Origin: Euglena gracilis | Taxonomy: Eukaryota > Euglenida > Euglenophyceae > Euglenales | DNA: 64,000 bases | Direction of reading: 5' to 3' | NCBI GenBank assembly: GCA_039621445.1 | Contig: CP154954.1 | Span: forward strand, 64,376,891-64,440,890 | Part shown: positions 36,477-55,804 of the stretch, piece after piece | Layout of the letters: each line of letters opens with the position of its first letter | Position numbering within the stretch: the stretch's first letter is position 1 | Program-made: the position numbers and the translations under genes | Notes under the pieces: generated by a model | Seen by the model: the letters and a program-made list of their open reading frames with translations, nothing else | Told to the model about the DNA's origin: nothing | The model's database searches: none

Positions 36477-37150
36477 GATGTGATGGGGGGATGAGGGCGT
36501 GCCCGCTGGGGGGCAGGGGCCGGGATGATATGATGGATGGATGAGGGCGTGCCCGCTGGGGGGGCAGAGGCCGGGATGATATGATGGATGGATGAGGGCG
36601 TGCCCGCTGGGGGGCAGGGGCCTGGATGGTATGATGGATGGATGAGGGCGTGCCCGCTGGGGGGGCAGGGGCCTGGATGGTATGATGGATGGATGAGGGC
36701 GTGCCCGCTGGGGGGGCAGAGGCCGGGATGATATGATGGATGGATGAGGGCGTGCCCGCTGGGGGGCAGGGGCCGGGATGGTATGATGGCTGGATGAGGG
36801 CGTGCCCGCTGGGGGGCAGAGGCCGGGATGATATGATGGATGGATGAGGGCGTGCCCGCTGGGGGGCAGGGGCCGGGATGGTATGATGGCTGGATGAGGG
36901 CGTGCCCGCTGGGGGGGCAGAGGCCGGGATGGTATGATGGATGGATGAGGGCGTGCCCGCTGGGGGGCAGGGGCCGGGATGATATGATGGATGGATGAGG
37001 GCGTGCCCGCTGGGGGGGCAGAGGCCGGGATGGTATATGAGGGATGAGGGCGTGCCCGCTGGGGGGGCAGAGGCCGGGATGGTATGATGGATGGATGAGG
37101 GCGTGCCCGCTGGGGGGGCAGAGGCCGGGATGATATGATGGATGGATGGC
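36477..37150. repeat. 50/51-bp minisatellite, about 13 copies
   Basis: Unit built from GATGAGGGCGTGCCCGCTGG, a 6-7 G run, CAGAGGCCGGGATG and ATATGATGGATG. Length alternates 50/51 with the G-run. The copies fall into two subtypes (CAGGGGCC versus CAGAGGCC, and GATGGATG versus GATGGCTG), suggesting higher-order duplication. Confidence 0.9.
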
Positions 37151-37609
37151 GTACCCTGGCAGGTGGGGGGGGGGGCCGGACCCCCTGCGGGCCAGGAGGG
37201 GGGGGGGTGGGGGGCACCCCCCCCCCACATAAACTGTGGCGCAGTCCGGGTGACCAATTTTCGGCCCGGTCCGGGTGGCCAATTGTCGGTCGCTCTGATC
37301 TAGCACTCAGTCGCCTCTAGGGTCGCCCAGTGACTAAGAGTTTGTCTGGTCGGGCCTGAGAAGCCTTGTGATGGGTTTGAAGCTGTCGGGTGCCCGGGGG
37401 TTGCCATTCTATTGTGGGGCATGAAATCGGGCCCTACGACATTCTGGGTCGGGCGAGGAGTGGTGGGGTGCCTGAGGTTTGTTGTGGAGGTCGTGGTGAG
37501 GCTGTAATCCAGTTCGGATGGGGGGGGAATAAATGTCGCCCCCCATGGGGGTTCCCTACGGTGCGGGGCAGGCAGAGCGCGCACAGGGTCTGGGGGTAAT
37601 ATGATGTGA

Positions 37610-38990
37610 TGCGTATTCAGGGGGGGGGGGGCGGTCGGCTCCGGGGAGGCTGCCGCGGGCTTAGGCGACCGGGCCCACGCTCACTGGTCCGTGGCCCGTA
37701 CAGAAGCTGGGGTTGGGGCCGGGCCAGGACGGTAGAGCAAATGCCGGCGCTGCCGCCCGGCATGAGCCGAGCACCCACACAGGGTGGGGGGGGTGTCTGT
37801 CGGGGGGAGGGGGTCTGCGTGCTGTGAGGGGCCCGTTCTTGGGTTTCTGCAGCAAGTGTGCAGGGGGGGGGATCGTGTGGGTTCGGGGCTGGGGTGATGC
37901 TGATTTGAGGGGGGGTGGGGGACGTTAATGGGCACAGTGCCTGGGCGGTGCAAGGCCGTGAAAAATGGGGTGGGGGGCAGCCTGGTTCAGGAGGTGGGGG
38001 TTTGTCTCAGAGGGCTGGTGTCGCCCCGGTCAACCCAGTTGGTGGCACTGTATGATGATGCCAGGGGTGTGGCCCGGCACTCTCAAGGGAAGACTTGCGG
38101 GTGGTTATCGCGTAAAGAAATACACATTGCAAAAAAAAATTTCAGGTAACGGGTTGGGGCTGGTCTCTGAATGCAGGGGCAACTGAGGGTGGCCAAGTGG
38201 CTACTGCATGAGCACGGGTGCCGTCCGGTGGGGCCTCCGGACGGTAGTAATAGTAGTAGTGGGGGGGGGGGGTAGCGCACAAGGTGCGGACGTGCCGTGT
38301 CTGGGTGATTGGGGGGGGCGCGCGCGATCGGTTCTGGGGGGGGGGGAACGGGCCGCCGCAGGCTCAGGCGACCGGACCTGAGCTCATTGGTCCGTAGCCC
38401 GTACGTAAGCTGGGGTTGGGGGCGGGCCAGGACGGTGGAGCAGATTCTGGCGCTGCCTCCCGGCGTGGGCCAGGCACCCACACAGGGTGGGGAGGTGTCT
38501 GTCGGGGGGGGGGGGGGTCCGCGTGCTGTGAGGGGCCCGTCCCTGGATTTTCGCAGCAGGTGCACGGGGGGGGGAGAGGTTGTGTGGGTTCGGGGCTGAG
38601 GTGATGCTGTTTTGAGGGGGGGGGGTGTTAATGGGCACAGTGCCTGAATGGTGCAAGGCTCTGAAAAATTGGGGGGGGACTTGCGGGTGGTTATCGCGTA
38701 AATAAATGAAGAAATAAATAAAAACAGGGGAGCCTGAGGTTGGGGGTAGGGGTGACTGGAACTGTGCGCCAGCTGGGGGGGGGGCAACCTTGGTGTACCT
38801 CCAAGGGGGTTCTCCACGTAGGAAGTAACCGCAGGTAACTGTGATTGCAAGTGGGGGATGTTTGGGTGGCTCAAGCAAGCAAAAGCCAGGTAACGGGTTG
38901 GGGCTGGTCTTTGAATGCTGGGGCAGCAGAGGGCAGCCAGGTGGCTATTGTGTTAGCGCGGGTGCCGTCCGGTGGGGCCTCCGGACGGGG
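37610..38990. repeat. Tandem duplication, about 0.72-0.75-kb period
   Basis: 37,630-37,960 is repeated at 38,345-38,665 (shared: GCTGGGGTTGGGGCCGGGCC or its variant, ACCCACACAGGGTGGGG, GTGCTGTGAGGGGCCCGT). The AGGTAACGGGTTGGGGCTGG block at 38,141 recurs at 38,886. The minus strand of each copy reads HAGRQR...HRPGP.PTPA.VRATDQ-stop, related to the copies at 31-33 kb. Possibly decayed duplicates of a gene fragment. Confidence 0.7.
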
Positions 38991-39414
38991 GGGGGGTGCG
39001 CACGATGTGGTGACGTGCCGTGTCAGGGTGTCCTTCCCTGACGAGTTTTGCGGGTGGCTCCGGTGAAACTTGCCGGGGCGTGGGTCATGTGTAGTCCTTG
39101 GTTTTGATTTTTTTGGGGGGGTCCTTCGGACTTGTGCGCTGGGTTGAGGGGAAAAAAATTGGGGGGGGCGCTCCTTTCGGGGGGGGGGTGCCTATGTCGG
39201 CTTGATGGTTCAGGAATGGCTAGGGCAGTCAAATGACCGCGTCTCGGTTGGCGAGGCACGACCTAGCACGCCTCGGTGGCGTCAAGTGTTGCCCAGTGTG
39301 ACTGGGCCAGCAAGCGGGGAAAGCAACCTGGGAATGCTTGGGTGTTGTCTTTGTCCTTTGGTGGCAGAGGTGATGGGGGTGGGGGGGCTGAGGGGCGTAT
39401 ACCAAGCCCACAAG

Positions 39415-39560
39415 ACTGCGTCGGGCGGCCCCGAGCCTGGCGCAGTCTTGTCGGGGTACGCTTGCCGGCCGGGAACTTCACGGTCCGGTGTCGCTTGCCC
39501 GCCGAGAACATGTAACGCCGGAAAAAGAGCCCCCCCGTGTGTGACCTAAGTACGTTGTGC
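39415..39560 (-). CDS. Candidate basic exon fragment
   Basis: The minus strand reads FFRRYMFSAGKRHRTVKF then PAGKRTPTRLRQAR, a strongly basic and natural-looking sequence within a longer open frame (to 40,096). Flanking composition is not exon-like. It may be a gene fragment carried by the large element. Not recognised. Confidence 0.35.
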
Positions 39561-40640
39561 CCCGTGGGCGATGGCTGGCCACACGGGGAGGGAGGGTTTT
39601 TGCTGTGTGACCACCCGGCATGCGTTCCGGGTGGGAGGATCACGATGAGCTCGTGGAGGCTCTCGAGCAGGGCTGGGGGCCCCCAGGGGCGATTGCTTCC
39701 CCTTAGGGCCGTGGGAGTCCATTTTGGGCCCCCGGGCGGGGGATGGCGGCTCGCTCCGGGGAAGTCGGGTCGGGTTTTGAGTGTGTGATTGGTGTTCAAT
39801 CTGCGCTCGGTTTTGGTAGAGCGTGCCTGCTGGGGCGTTGTGGGGTAGGGTGGTGTGAGGGGAAAAGGCTTGCTGAGCAGCACTGTGAAGCTGACGCGCG
39901 GGTGGGCGGGTGGAGGGGGGTGTGGTGGCCCTTGCCCGTTGGACTCTGTGGGGGGGTAGGGAGGGAAAAAAATTGCTATAGTAAGTAATTTCCGGGGGTG
40001 GGGGGCTGGTGGCTGTTCAAGGTTTCCCGGAGAGGCCCCCCGAGTGTATGAAGGTGCCCGATGGCACATAGAATCCCACTGTGCGGGGAGGTACACGAGG
40101 TCGGAGGCCGGCCCGGGGTCCCCGGGCCGAGTGGTGGAAGAGCCAGTGTAGCAGCGCCCCCCCCCACTGGTGGGGCGGAGTGGAGGGGGGGAGAAATCCA
40201 GGGAGGCCTGGTAGGTTCTCCGAGAACATGAGGGAAAAGCCTATGAGACCCCTGGATTGGCTGTGGGCGGTCGGAGTTGCTGTCAGGGGCCACGTGGCGC
40301 AGTGGGGGGGGGGGCGTTAGGGGCGATCGGGCACCGATAGCCGTGCGCTGGGGGGAGGGTTGTGTGGCGGGGGGGGGGGGCAGCGGTGCTCTGCTGAAAG
40401 AAGGTGGGGGGGCCACCTCATCCCAGGTTTGCCCGGTTAGCCATGCCTAGGGCACGTTGCCACCTCTCCGCCGAAAATCGGTGAGGCTGGGCGCCGCTGG
40501 GGTCCCGGTGGAGAGGCCTTGCAGGTGGGGGGGGGGGTGGTCCGGACCCCCCCTGCGGGCCAGGAGGGGGGGGGGGGGGGGGGGGACACCCCCCCACCTA
40601 AACCATGTACGCCCTCCTTATATCGAACCCTGCTCCACAC

Positions 40641-41677
40641 TGTACACTCTTCCACCGCAGAGGACTTAGAAAAATTTCATCCGCTCCAAAAATGCAACAT
40701 AAAAGGAAAAAGTGACGCAAACTTTTGAAGTGGTATGGTTGATTCACCTAGTTGCATCCACTTACATTTCGTTATTCAGCTAACAGTTGTGGAGAAATTT
40801 GCCTGTGTAAATGCCCAAAAAAAAATCGCAAAGGCAAAATACGCAAAAAAAAAATTCAAAAAATGCGACGTTTCACAAATTTTCATATGCAAAAAATGCA
40901 AATTATCCAGAAAAGCTGAAAAGTACAAAGGTGCAAATTCTCAAGGGTTTTGATTATGCAAAAAATGCAAAGAGTTTTGATTATACAAAAAAAATGCAAA
41001 TTATGCAACCACCCGCCGAAGACATTTGGATGGGAAACAACAGATATGTCCTGAGATTGAGGGGTTGATTCAGGGGAAGGAGTCTTTTTGGGGCCGTTCG
41101 GGGGCCAGCTTTTGGGAAGTTGTCCCATTGCCACATTTGGGCCAAAAAAAAATCGGGGCTTCACGCCAGGGAAAAACAAACCAACAAAACAAGAAAAAAC
41201 AAAACCCCTAAAAAAAATCCCTCTTCAAAGGACCTAACCGACCCGACTCCCAGCCCCACTCCCTCCCTGCGAGGCTGGGGCCAACCCCCCAGGTTGGTGA
41301 ATTTGCCTACAGAATATGTGTATGATCCCCACAAGTTCCTTCAAAAGTGTGTCCCTAGCCGGAACACATACTAGGTAATGTTTCCCTGTGCGTGGTCATT
41401 AGCTTGGAAGTTGGCGATCTCTTTCAGCTTGTTTTTGTTTCCAGATGGAAACAAAAAAAGATGACAATTTTCTCATTGAAATTGGCATCATCCTTCTGGC
41501 ATCAACCTTCCTTCTGAAACGAAAAAAATCAACCCAGATTTATTTCTCGCCAACCCCTTTTTTTAAAAAAAAATCGCGAGAGCCAGCACTTATGGATAAG
41601 CCGCCGCCGTGGAATTCCTTTCCATGAGCAAAAAAAAAAATCAACAAGGGGCAGGCGATTGTATGTTTGTGTTTCAG
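40641..41677. other. No gene recognised; ATGCAAAA repeat
   Basis: 40,800-41,015 is made of ATGCAAAAA-type units ending AAATTATGCAACCACCC, probably the far end of the MITE that starts at about 28,463. The rest is AT-rich intergenic or intron-like DNA. Confidence 0.45.
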
Positions 41678-41867
41678 CGTGGTGGATGGGCTCCCGAACG
41701 GAAGCACACAGATAGCAGCGAAGGCGAAGGCAACACAGTGAGGGCAGCGGGTGAGAGCTTGAGGAGGCAATTGGCGCCTGCGGCGATACGTGCCGGAGGG
41801 GAGCACAGCTGCCCGGGGAAGAGAGGGGCGGAGAGTGGAACAGGGAGTGACAAACGGCAAGCCAGAG
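41678..41867 (+). CDS. Candidate plus-strand exon
   Basis: A 190-bp plus-strand frame between a good acceptor (GTATGTTTGTGTTTCAG) and a GTGGGT donor. It encodes GGWAPERKHTDSSEGEGNTV, then SLRRQLAPAAIRAGGEHSCP. It would be the only well-bounded plus-strand exon here, near the 3' end of the convergent heme oxygenase gene. Minus frames are open too, so strand confidence is moderate. Confidence 0.5.
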
Positions 41868-42161
41868 GTGGGTAATTGCAACCATCCCCTGAGTCGGTGG
41901 ACCCCCCCCACAGGGACTGTCACTACCTGGCGAACAATGTTCAGTCGGACATGAGGGCAGGCAAATAACTGCAAGCCCGTGGCCAAGCAAGTTCTGAGTA
42001 CCAGACCTTGCAAGGAAGCGTACACCCAAGACCCCACAACATCCACCCCTCCCCCCCCCCTGGGAGGTGGAGACCCGACGTTGGCTTGCGACCATCTTCT
42101 CACCCCAGGGTGGGGGCCTCCCGGTGCCCATGCAGCTCCCTGGCACCCCCTGGGACAGGCC

Positions 42162-50203
<8,042 letters not shown>

Positions 50204-50749
50204 CCAGTTGCCCAACGGGGGCTACTTTGACGAAAGCAGGCGTGCTGGTGTTCAGTACAGGCTTCTTTCAACAAACCCCACCCACCCAGCCAGCCTAGCC
50301 TGGCACCCCGTAAAAAATCGGGACCCTAAGGAAAATCGGGACATCAAAGGGCATTTCCCAGAAAACTTTCGACGCAAATGGTGGTTTTGAGCCGGCAGCA
50401 CGAAAAATTATATTATAATATTACTAAATTTATGATATTAAAAATTATATTTGAGCCAGCAGCACAAAAAAAATTATATTAATGTGAAACTCTGACTTAG
50501 GCAACTGCGTGGCCCGGGCCCAGGCGGGGACTGCCATTGGTGGCGGTAGGGGGGAGACGGCACAGAGGGAAGGTAGGGGAGTACGGGGCTGCAGAGAGAA
50601 CAGGGCGAGGAAACGGTGGCAGGCGACCGGTGGCGACCGGTGGCAAGGAATTGGCAAACGGTTGGGTCACAGGCAGGCGAGGCCCAAACAAAAAGGTCCG
50701 GGACAGCCTCAACCGTCAAAAGCCAATTCATTCCGAATGCACGGAACAG

Positions 50750-50961
50750 TGACAACTGGGGTTCGGCGCCGCAGTGAGGCACGTCAGGGCCCGGGCAGCG
50801 TCCAGCACGAATTCGCCGGTGGCGCGGCCACCGTCGGTCCAGACTGGTACGGCGGGGTCCGGGAAGTGGGCGGCCGCCCAGTCAGGCAGGGGGGGGGGGC
50901 CAAGCACCTGCGGTCCGCCAGAATCCCACACCAGCAGGCGACGTGCATTGGAACAAGGCAA
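50750..50961 (-). CDS. Exon, unrecognised protein
   Basis: The minus strand reads NARRLLVWDSGGPQVLG, PLPDWAAAHFPDPAVPVWTD and GGRATGEFVLDAARALTCL, host-like in codon use. A stop follows about 12 codons later, so this may be a short terminal exon. It belongs to a separate gene between Tpt1 and heme oxygenase, or to an extended 5' part of the latter. Confidence 0.6.
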
Positions 50962-51446
50962 ACTGATTCAGTGGCTCGACAAACCCAGTTTGCCACCGTT
51001 CGGACGGCTTTCTGCCTGATCGCCAACCTCTTCCACACAATCAACATCTGACAGACCGCCTAGCTTCTCTATAACAATCAGGGAAATGGGTGCTTCTGGA
51101 ACGTGGCACCTGTTCAAAGCACACAAACCCCTCTGGGGGGGTTGCTGTGTCAGGCTGGGTCCGATCCACGTAAATTTCCCCAAAAAGTTTCTTTTTGGGG
51201 GGTTGCCTTGGAACCTTGGAGGAGGGGGGGTCCCCTTTCAAAACTAGGAGGGCCCCCCTCCTACCCCCAGTTTTCGGTCGCCGGAACTTCTCGTCTTTGA
51301 GTGCAAAATTTCATATTGAGCCTCAAGAGGGTCCTAAAATACACACCTGGTGCGAAGCGCCGGAAGTTTTGTTTGTTTTGCCCCCGCAGAGGGGGGTGGG
51401 GGACCCCCCCTTCCAAAACTAGGGGGGTGGGTTGGGGGACCAGGTT

Positions 51447-51546
51447 TTGAATAGTGCTGAGCTCTTAATAAGCGCGCACGCACCCCTTCATTGACCAGGT
51501 TTTGAATAGTGCTGAGCTCTTGATAAGCGCGCACCCACCCCTTCAT
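51447..51546. repeat. 50-bp tandem duplication
   Basis: CAGGTTTTGAATAGTGCTGA ... GCGCGCAC.CACCCCTTCATTGAC occurs twice back to back. The same TTTTGAATAGTGCTGAGCTC is at 5,377. Confidence 0.85.
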
Positions 51547-51599
51547 TGACCCCTCCATACATACCGGCCCACTCCATGGAGCTCTTTTGCCTGAAATCC

Positions 51600-52700
51600 A
51601 TGGGTTTTGTGCCAGAAACAGGGCGCCGGTGGGTCGAAAAACGCTCATTTTCGGCTCGAAAACAGTTTTTCCGGGTCCGGGAGACCCAAAAACATTGTTT
51701 TGGTCCAAAAAAAATTTCGATTTTTTTCCACTTTTTTGACCCGGTTTTAACCCAGAGTCAATGGGTCGGCGACCCAAAACGGGGCAAAAAACGCTCAGTT
51801 TCGGCTCCAAAACAGTTTTTCCGGGTCCGAAAACCAAAAAACATCGTTTCGGGCAAAAAAAAATTTTTTCGATTTTTTTTCGACTTTTTCGACCCGGATT
51901 TGACCCAAAGTCAATGGGTCGGCGGCCCAAAACGGGGCGCCGGCGGGTTGAAAAACGCTCGTTTTCGGCTCCAAAACAGTTTTTCCGGGTCCGGGAGGCC
52001 AAAAAACATCGTGTCGGGCAAAAAAAAAATTTCGATTTTTTTCGACTTTTTTGACCCGGTTTTGACCCAAAGTCAATGGGTCGGTCGGCGGCCCAAAAGG
52101 GGGCGCTGGCGGGTCGAAAAACGCTTGTTTTCGGCTCAAAAACAGTTTTTCTGGGTCCGGGAGGCCAAAAAACATCGTTTCGGGCAAAAAAAAATTTTCG
52201 ATTTTTTTCGACTTTTTTGACCCGGATTTGACCCAAAGTCAATGGGTCGGCGGCCCAAAACGGGGCGCCGGCGGGGCGAAAAACGCTCATTTGCAGCTCA
52301 AAAACAGTTTTTCCGGGTCCGGGAGGCCAAAAAACATCGTTTCGGGCAAAAAAATGTTTTTTGATTTTTTTCGACTTTTTTGACCCGGTTTTGACCCAAA
52401 GTCAATGGGTCGGCGGCCCAAAACGGGGCGCCGGCGGGGCGAAAAACGCTCGTTTTCGGCTCAAAAACAGTTTTTCCGGGTCCGGGAGGCCAAAAAACAT
52501 CGTTTCGGGCAAAAAAAAATTTTTCGATTTTTTTCGACTTTTTTGACCCGGTTTTGACCCAAAGTCAATGGGTCGGCGGCCCAAAACGGGGCGCCGGCGG
52601 GTCGAAAAACGCTCATTTTCGGCTCAAAAACAGTTTTTCTGGGTCCGGGAGGCCAAAAAACATCGTTTCGGGCAAAAAAAAATTTTTCGATTTTTTTCCA
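51600..52700. repeat. 162-bp satellite array, about 6.5 copies
   Basis: The unit has landmarks CGAAAAACGCTC, TTTTCGGCTC, AAAACAGTTTTTCCGGGTCC, AAAAAACATCGTTTCGGGC, TTTTTTCGACTTTTTTGACC and CAATGGGTCGGCGGCC. Successive copies start at about 51,762, 51,917, 52,078, 52,244, 52,407 and 52,569 (spacing 155-166). Open frames on both strands are by-products. Confidence 0.9.
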
Positions 52701-53264
52701 CTTTTTTTGGCCGAAACCGGCTAAGTCGAACAGAGGGAAAAGTGTACAAAACGGCCAGCTGCGCCGAAAACAGCCGTATCTCGGGCCAGGCGGGGAGTTG
52801 CGGGGAAATCAAAATACCGGTGGATGGGGCGTTCCAAGGGCTTCAAATTAGGTCTCCGGACATTTCCTTTGATTTCGCTTCATTTTGGAGATATTTTGAA
52901 AATTGACATTTTTTGGCAGTCCAAAGGGGGGGGGCTTATCCAGGGGGGGGGGGCTTATCCAGGGAGGGCAGGTAAATCCTACCGAGTTTGGACCCCTTCG
53001 CGCGTGAATAACTCGGGCCTGGCGGGGAGTTGGGGGTCAAACCCAGGTGATTCGGAAACTAGGAATCCAGTCGCTCGCGACTGAAAAAAAAAATTCCGGG
53101 AACGGGGCCGGGATCATGGTGATAATCCGTCGGTTCCCGAGGTGGCCCCGACCCGGGGGGGCCCCCGGGGGGGGGGGCGGGGGGGAGGGGGGGGGGTCGA
53201 GGGGGGGTTTCGCCAGGGGTAAGCTTCGCTCTTACCCATAAAGGGATAAGAGCTCAGCGACCCC
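52701..53264. repeat. Unique tail of the satellite block, copy 1
   Basis: Runs from GGCTAAGTCGAACAGAGGG through GGAGATATTTTGAAAATTGA and GAATAACTCGGGCCTGGCGG to GGGATAAGAGCTCAGCG. The same order recurs at 53,780-54,270, and diverged pieces occur at 6,530-6,690 and 7,690-7,980. Confidence 0.85.
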
Positions 53265-54270
53265 TCCATACATACCGGCCCACTCCATGGAGCTCTTTTG
53301 CCTGAAATCCATGGGTTTTGTGCCAGAAACAGGGCGCCGGTGGGTCGAAAAACGCTCGTTTTCGGCTCAAAAACAGTTTTTCCGGGTCCGGGAGGCCAAA
53401 AAACATCGTTTCGGGCAAAAAAAAATTTTTCGATTTTTTTCGCCTTTTTCGACCCGGTTTTGACCCAAAATCAATGGGTTGGCGGCCCAAAGCGTGGCGC
53501 TGGCGGCTCGAAAAACGCTCGTTTTCGGCTCAAAAACAGTTTTTCCGGGTCCGGGAGGCCAAAAAACATCGTTTCGGGTAAAAAAAATTTTTTCGACTTT
53601 TTTTCGACTTTTTCGACCCGGTTTTGACCCAAAGTCAATGGGTTGGCGGCCCAAAACGGGGCGCTGGCGGGTCGAAAAACGCTCGTTTTCGGCTCAAAAA
53701 CAGTTTTTCCGGGTCCGGGAGGCCAAAAAACATCGTTTCGGGTAAAAAAAAAATTCTCGATTTTTTTCGACTTTTTGGGCCGAAAACGGCTAAGTCGAAC
53801 AGAGGGAAAAGTGTACAAAATGGCCTGAAACGGCCCAAATTGGCCAAAAAACGCCCGTATCTCGGGCTGGGCGGGGAGTTGTGGGGAAATCAAAATACCG
53901 GCAGATGGGGCGTTCCAAGGGCTTCAAATTAGGTCTCCGGACATTTCCTTTGATTTTGCTTCATTTTGGAGATATTTTGAAAATTGACTTTTTTTGGCCG
54001 TCCAAAAGGGGGGGGCTTAAAAAGGGGGTTGGCCAATCCTACCCGGTTTGGACCCCTTCGCGCGTGAATAACTCGGGCCTGGCGGGGAGTTGGGGGTCAA
54101 ACCCAGGTGATTCGGAAACTAGGAATCCAGTCGCTCGCGACTGAAAAAAAAAATTTGGGAACGGGGCCGGGATCATGGTGATAATCCGCCGGTTCCCGAG
54201 GTGGCCCCGAGGGGGGGGGGGAGGGGGGGGTTCGGGGGGGGTTTTCCCCCAGTGGTAAGCTTCGCTCTAA
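53265..54270. repeat. Second copy of the satellite block, contracted
   Basis: Repeats 51,546 onward (CCCTCCATACATACCGGCCC, CATGGAGCTCTTTTGCC), but with only about 2.5 satellite units (53,330-53,770) before the tail. It lacks the terminal GGGATAAGAGCTCAGCG and is cut off at TAAGCTTCGCTCT, where retrotransposon DNA begins. Confidence 0.85.
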
Positions 54271-54329
54271 GGCGACGAGGCCGCACACCTGGTCCCCGTC
54301 GCATCACGCCATCTGAATCTCCTTCCCCA

Positions 54330-54900
54330 CTCTTCTTCCACGAATGGGTTTACTCCGATGACCCTGTGTATAGCACGATAGTGCACAGACTGCGCAATGG
54401 CGAGGTTGTAAATAATTATTCCCTCTCCCCCTTTACGGTTGGTTTACCGCAATGATGCAGGATATAAATATTGCATACCCCGTGACTTGGTTGATGAAGT
54501 ACTTTTATGTTATCATAACCAAGGGCACCCTCTGGCCACAAAACTTTTTTCTTTGGTGGGTCGCAGGTACAACCATCCTGCGGCAACTAACCCGGTACAA
54601 CCTCAGGGTTGTACCAGGTACTGTATAACCCTGAAAGAAAAAGAATTTCATTCGCGCTGCTTGCAAATTTTGCAACGGTGCCAAATTTGCCAAGCGGTGA
54701 AACCGCGCAGAGGTACCCCCTAATGGGCTTACCAAATGAGATTGTCAGTGATTAGGATCATTTGATTTCTTCCCGATTCTTCACAACCATATGTGGTTTA
54801 CTGGGAATTGAACAGCATTTTTCCATTGTATATCGCCCGAATGGCAATGGCCGCGCCGAGACAGCAGTGAACAGAAGACTTTGCTTTGATCAGAACCTCG
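54330..54900 (+). pseudogene. Ty3/gypsy integrase remnant
   Basis: Successive plus-strand frames give VHRLRNGEVVNNYSL, NDAGYKYCIPRDLVDE, a zinc-binding HNQGHP...CLQILQRCQICQ (His-His-Cys-Cys type), and then integrase-core-like pieces (LPNEIVSD, an in-frame TAG, RFFTTICGLLGIEQHFS, YRPNGNGRAETAVN). A frameshift near 54,440, the stop at 54,753 and loss of the central core show it is dead. A GGTACAACC/GGGTTGTACC inverted repeat sits at about 54,592. Confidence 0.8.
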
Positions 54901-55001
54901 GTATTCCAGTGTTTAAGACTCTCAGGGTCAGTCAAAACTAGTATTTGAACGAAGGAACTGGCGACCCAACTACGCAATTTTTGCAATATTAGAACGATTG
55001 C

Positions 55002-55208
55002 CTACGTTTCCTTCTCACGGATACTCCATTTGACTTGGCCTTTGCCATCTTCACCTTGTAGCTTTCTACTGACAAATGCTACAGTGCGTAATTCGTTAGC
55101 CGTAGTATGCTGGCTTACAACACCGCCTACAGCATAATCGCTGCTATCGACTTCTAGCACATAATGCTTATAGGGGTCCGCGATATCGCGTACGACATTT
55201 TCAAGCAT
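55002..55208 (-). pseudogene. Ty3/gypsy RNase H remnant
   Basis: A minus-strand frame reading VLEVDSSDYAVGGVVSQ, LRTVAFVSRKLQ and WSIREKET, the RNase H domain order of Ty3/gypsy polyproteins. It lies opposite in strand to the integrase piece, so the element is rearranged or two copies met. A stop truncates it. Confidence 0.8.
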
Positions 55209-55439
55209 TATCTACGATAATGCTTGATATCTACAGGTTGCCAACACAAAAAACATACCCCCCTGACAGCACAAAAAACATACCCCCCTTTTTTTTCAGT
55301 TTTTGTGGCAGGTAATGATTTACGCAAAAACTTTGATGTAAATCGCGTAATATTGAGCTAATCCTAAAAATACCTTCAAATGAGTGATGGTCTTGATGAC
55401 TTCAGGTGTCCATTTCTTAATGGCCTGTAGTTTGCTATG

Positions 55440-55560
55440 TGCCGCTCGGCGTTGCTTACCCATAAAGGGATAAGAGCTCAGCGACCCCCCCCCTACCACC
55501 TTACCCCCCTAGGAGGGGACCCCCCACCACCTACCTCATGTCTGCGGGGCTTCCCGTACA
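55440..55560. repeat. Fragment of the satellite-block end
   Basis: CATAAAGGGATAAGAGCTCA at about 55,461 followed by CACCTTACCCCCC and GGGCTTCCCGTACAACCCTG, the same order as at 7,950-8,086. Confidence 0.7.
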
Positions 55561-55675
55561 ACCCTGGGGTAGCCTGCACCTTCGGCGTCGGACGTGAGTA
55601 CAGCAACCCCTGCACCAAAGTCAACCAACAAGGTGTTGCAAATGGCCGAGTGGTCGAGTGCAGGGCAGTCAACGG

Positions 55676-55804
55676 TCAGCGGGGCCACAGGCGGTGGTGG
55701 GTGCTCGCGTCTTCGACGTACTGGAAGTAGTCGGCGGGGACCCGCCCCTGGAGGCCGCGGGTCAGAATAACGTCGTTGCCGCTGCGGAAGAGCGCCATCC
55801 CATC
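55676..55804 (-). CDS. TPT1: Tpt1 last exon
   Basis: Encodes DGMALFRSGNDVILTRGLQG then RVPADYFQYVEDASTHHRLW and a TGA at 55,676-55,678. It matches the family's DGIPFFRSANGVILTPG ... PKYF ending. CCCCTCAG precedes it, so this side resembles a normal acceptor. Confidence 0.92.
   Translation of the reverse strand, partial: DGMALFRSGNDVILTRGLQGRVPADYFQYVEDASTHHRLWPR

Larger units (their letters stand above)
28518..40632 (+). mobile_element. 12.1-kb hAT-like element, family C ends
   Basis: The first 17 bases, CAGGGTTCGATATAAGG (28,518-28,534), are perfectly inverted as the last 17 (40,616-40,632). Both sides are flanked by the identical octamer CTCCACAC (28,510-28,517 and 40,633-40,640). These are the ends of the family-C MITEs, which are otherwise 270-490 bp, so this is either a giant member or one enlarged by capture. 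It contains minisatellites, diverged tandem copies and at least one host-like terminal exon on the minus strand. I see no transposase. Confidence 0.8.

Noticed and set aside
41529-42146. Long minus-strand frames downstream of heme oxygenase
   Set aside because: They overlap a better-bounded plus-strand exon and have Leu/Pro/Ser-rich shadow composition.
51600-53770. The 162-bp array as a CRISPR or a protein-repeat gene
   Set aside because: Units are continuous without distinct spacers, and stops plus length variation (155-166 bp) break any common frame.
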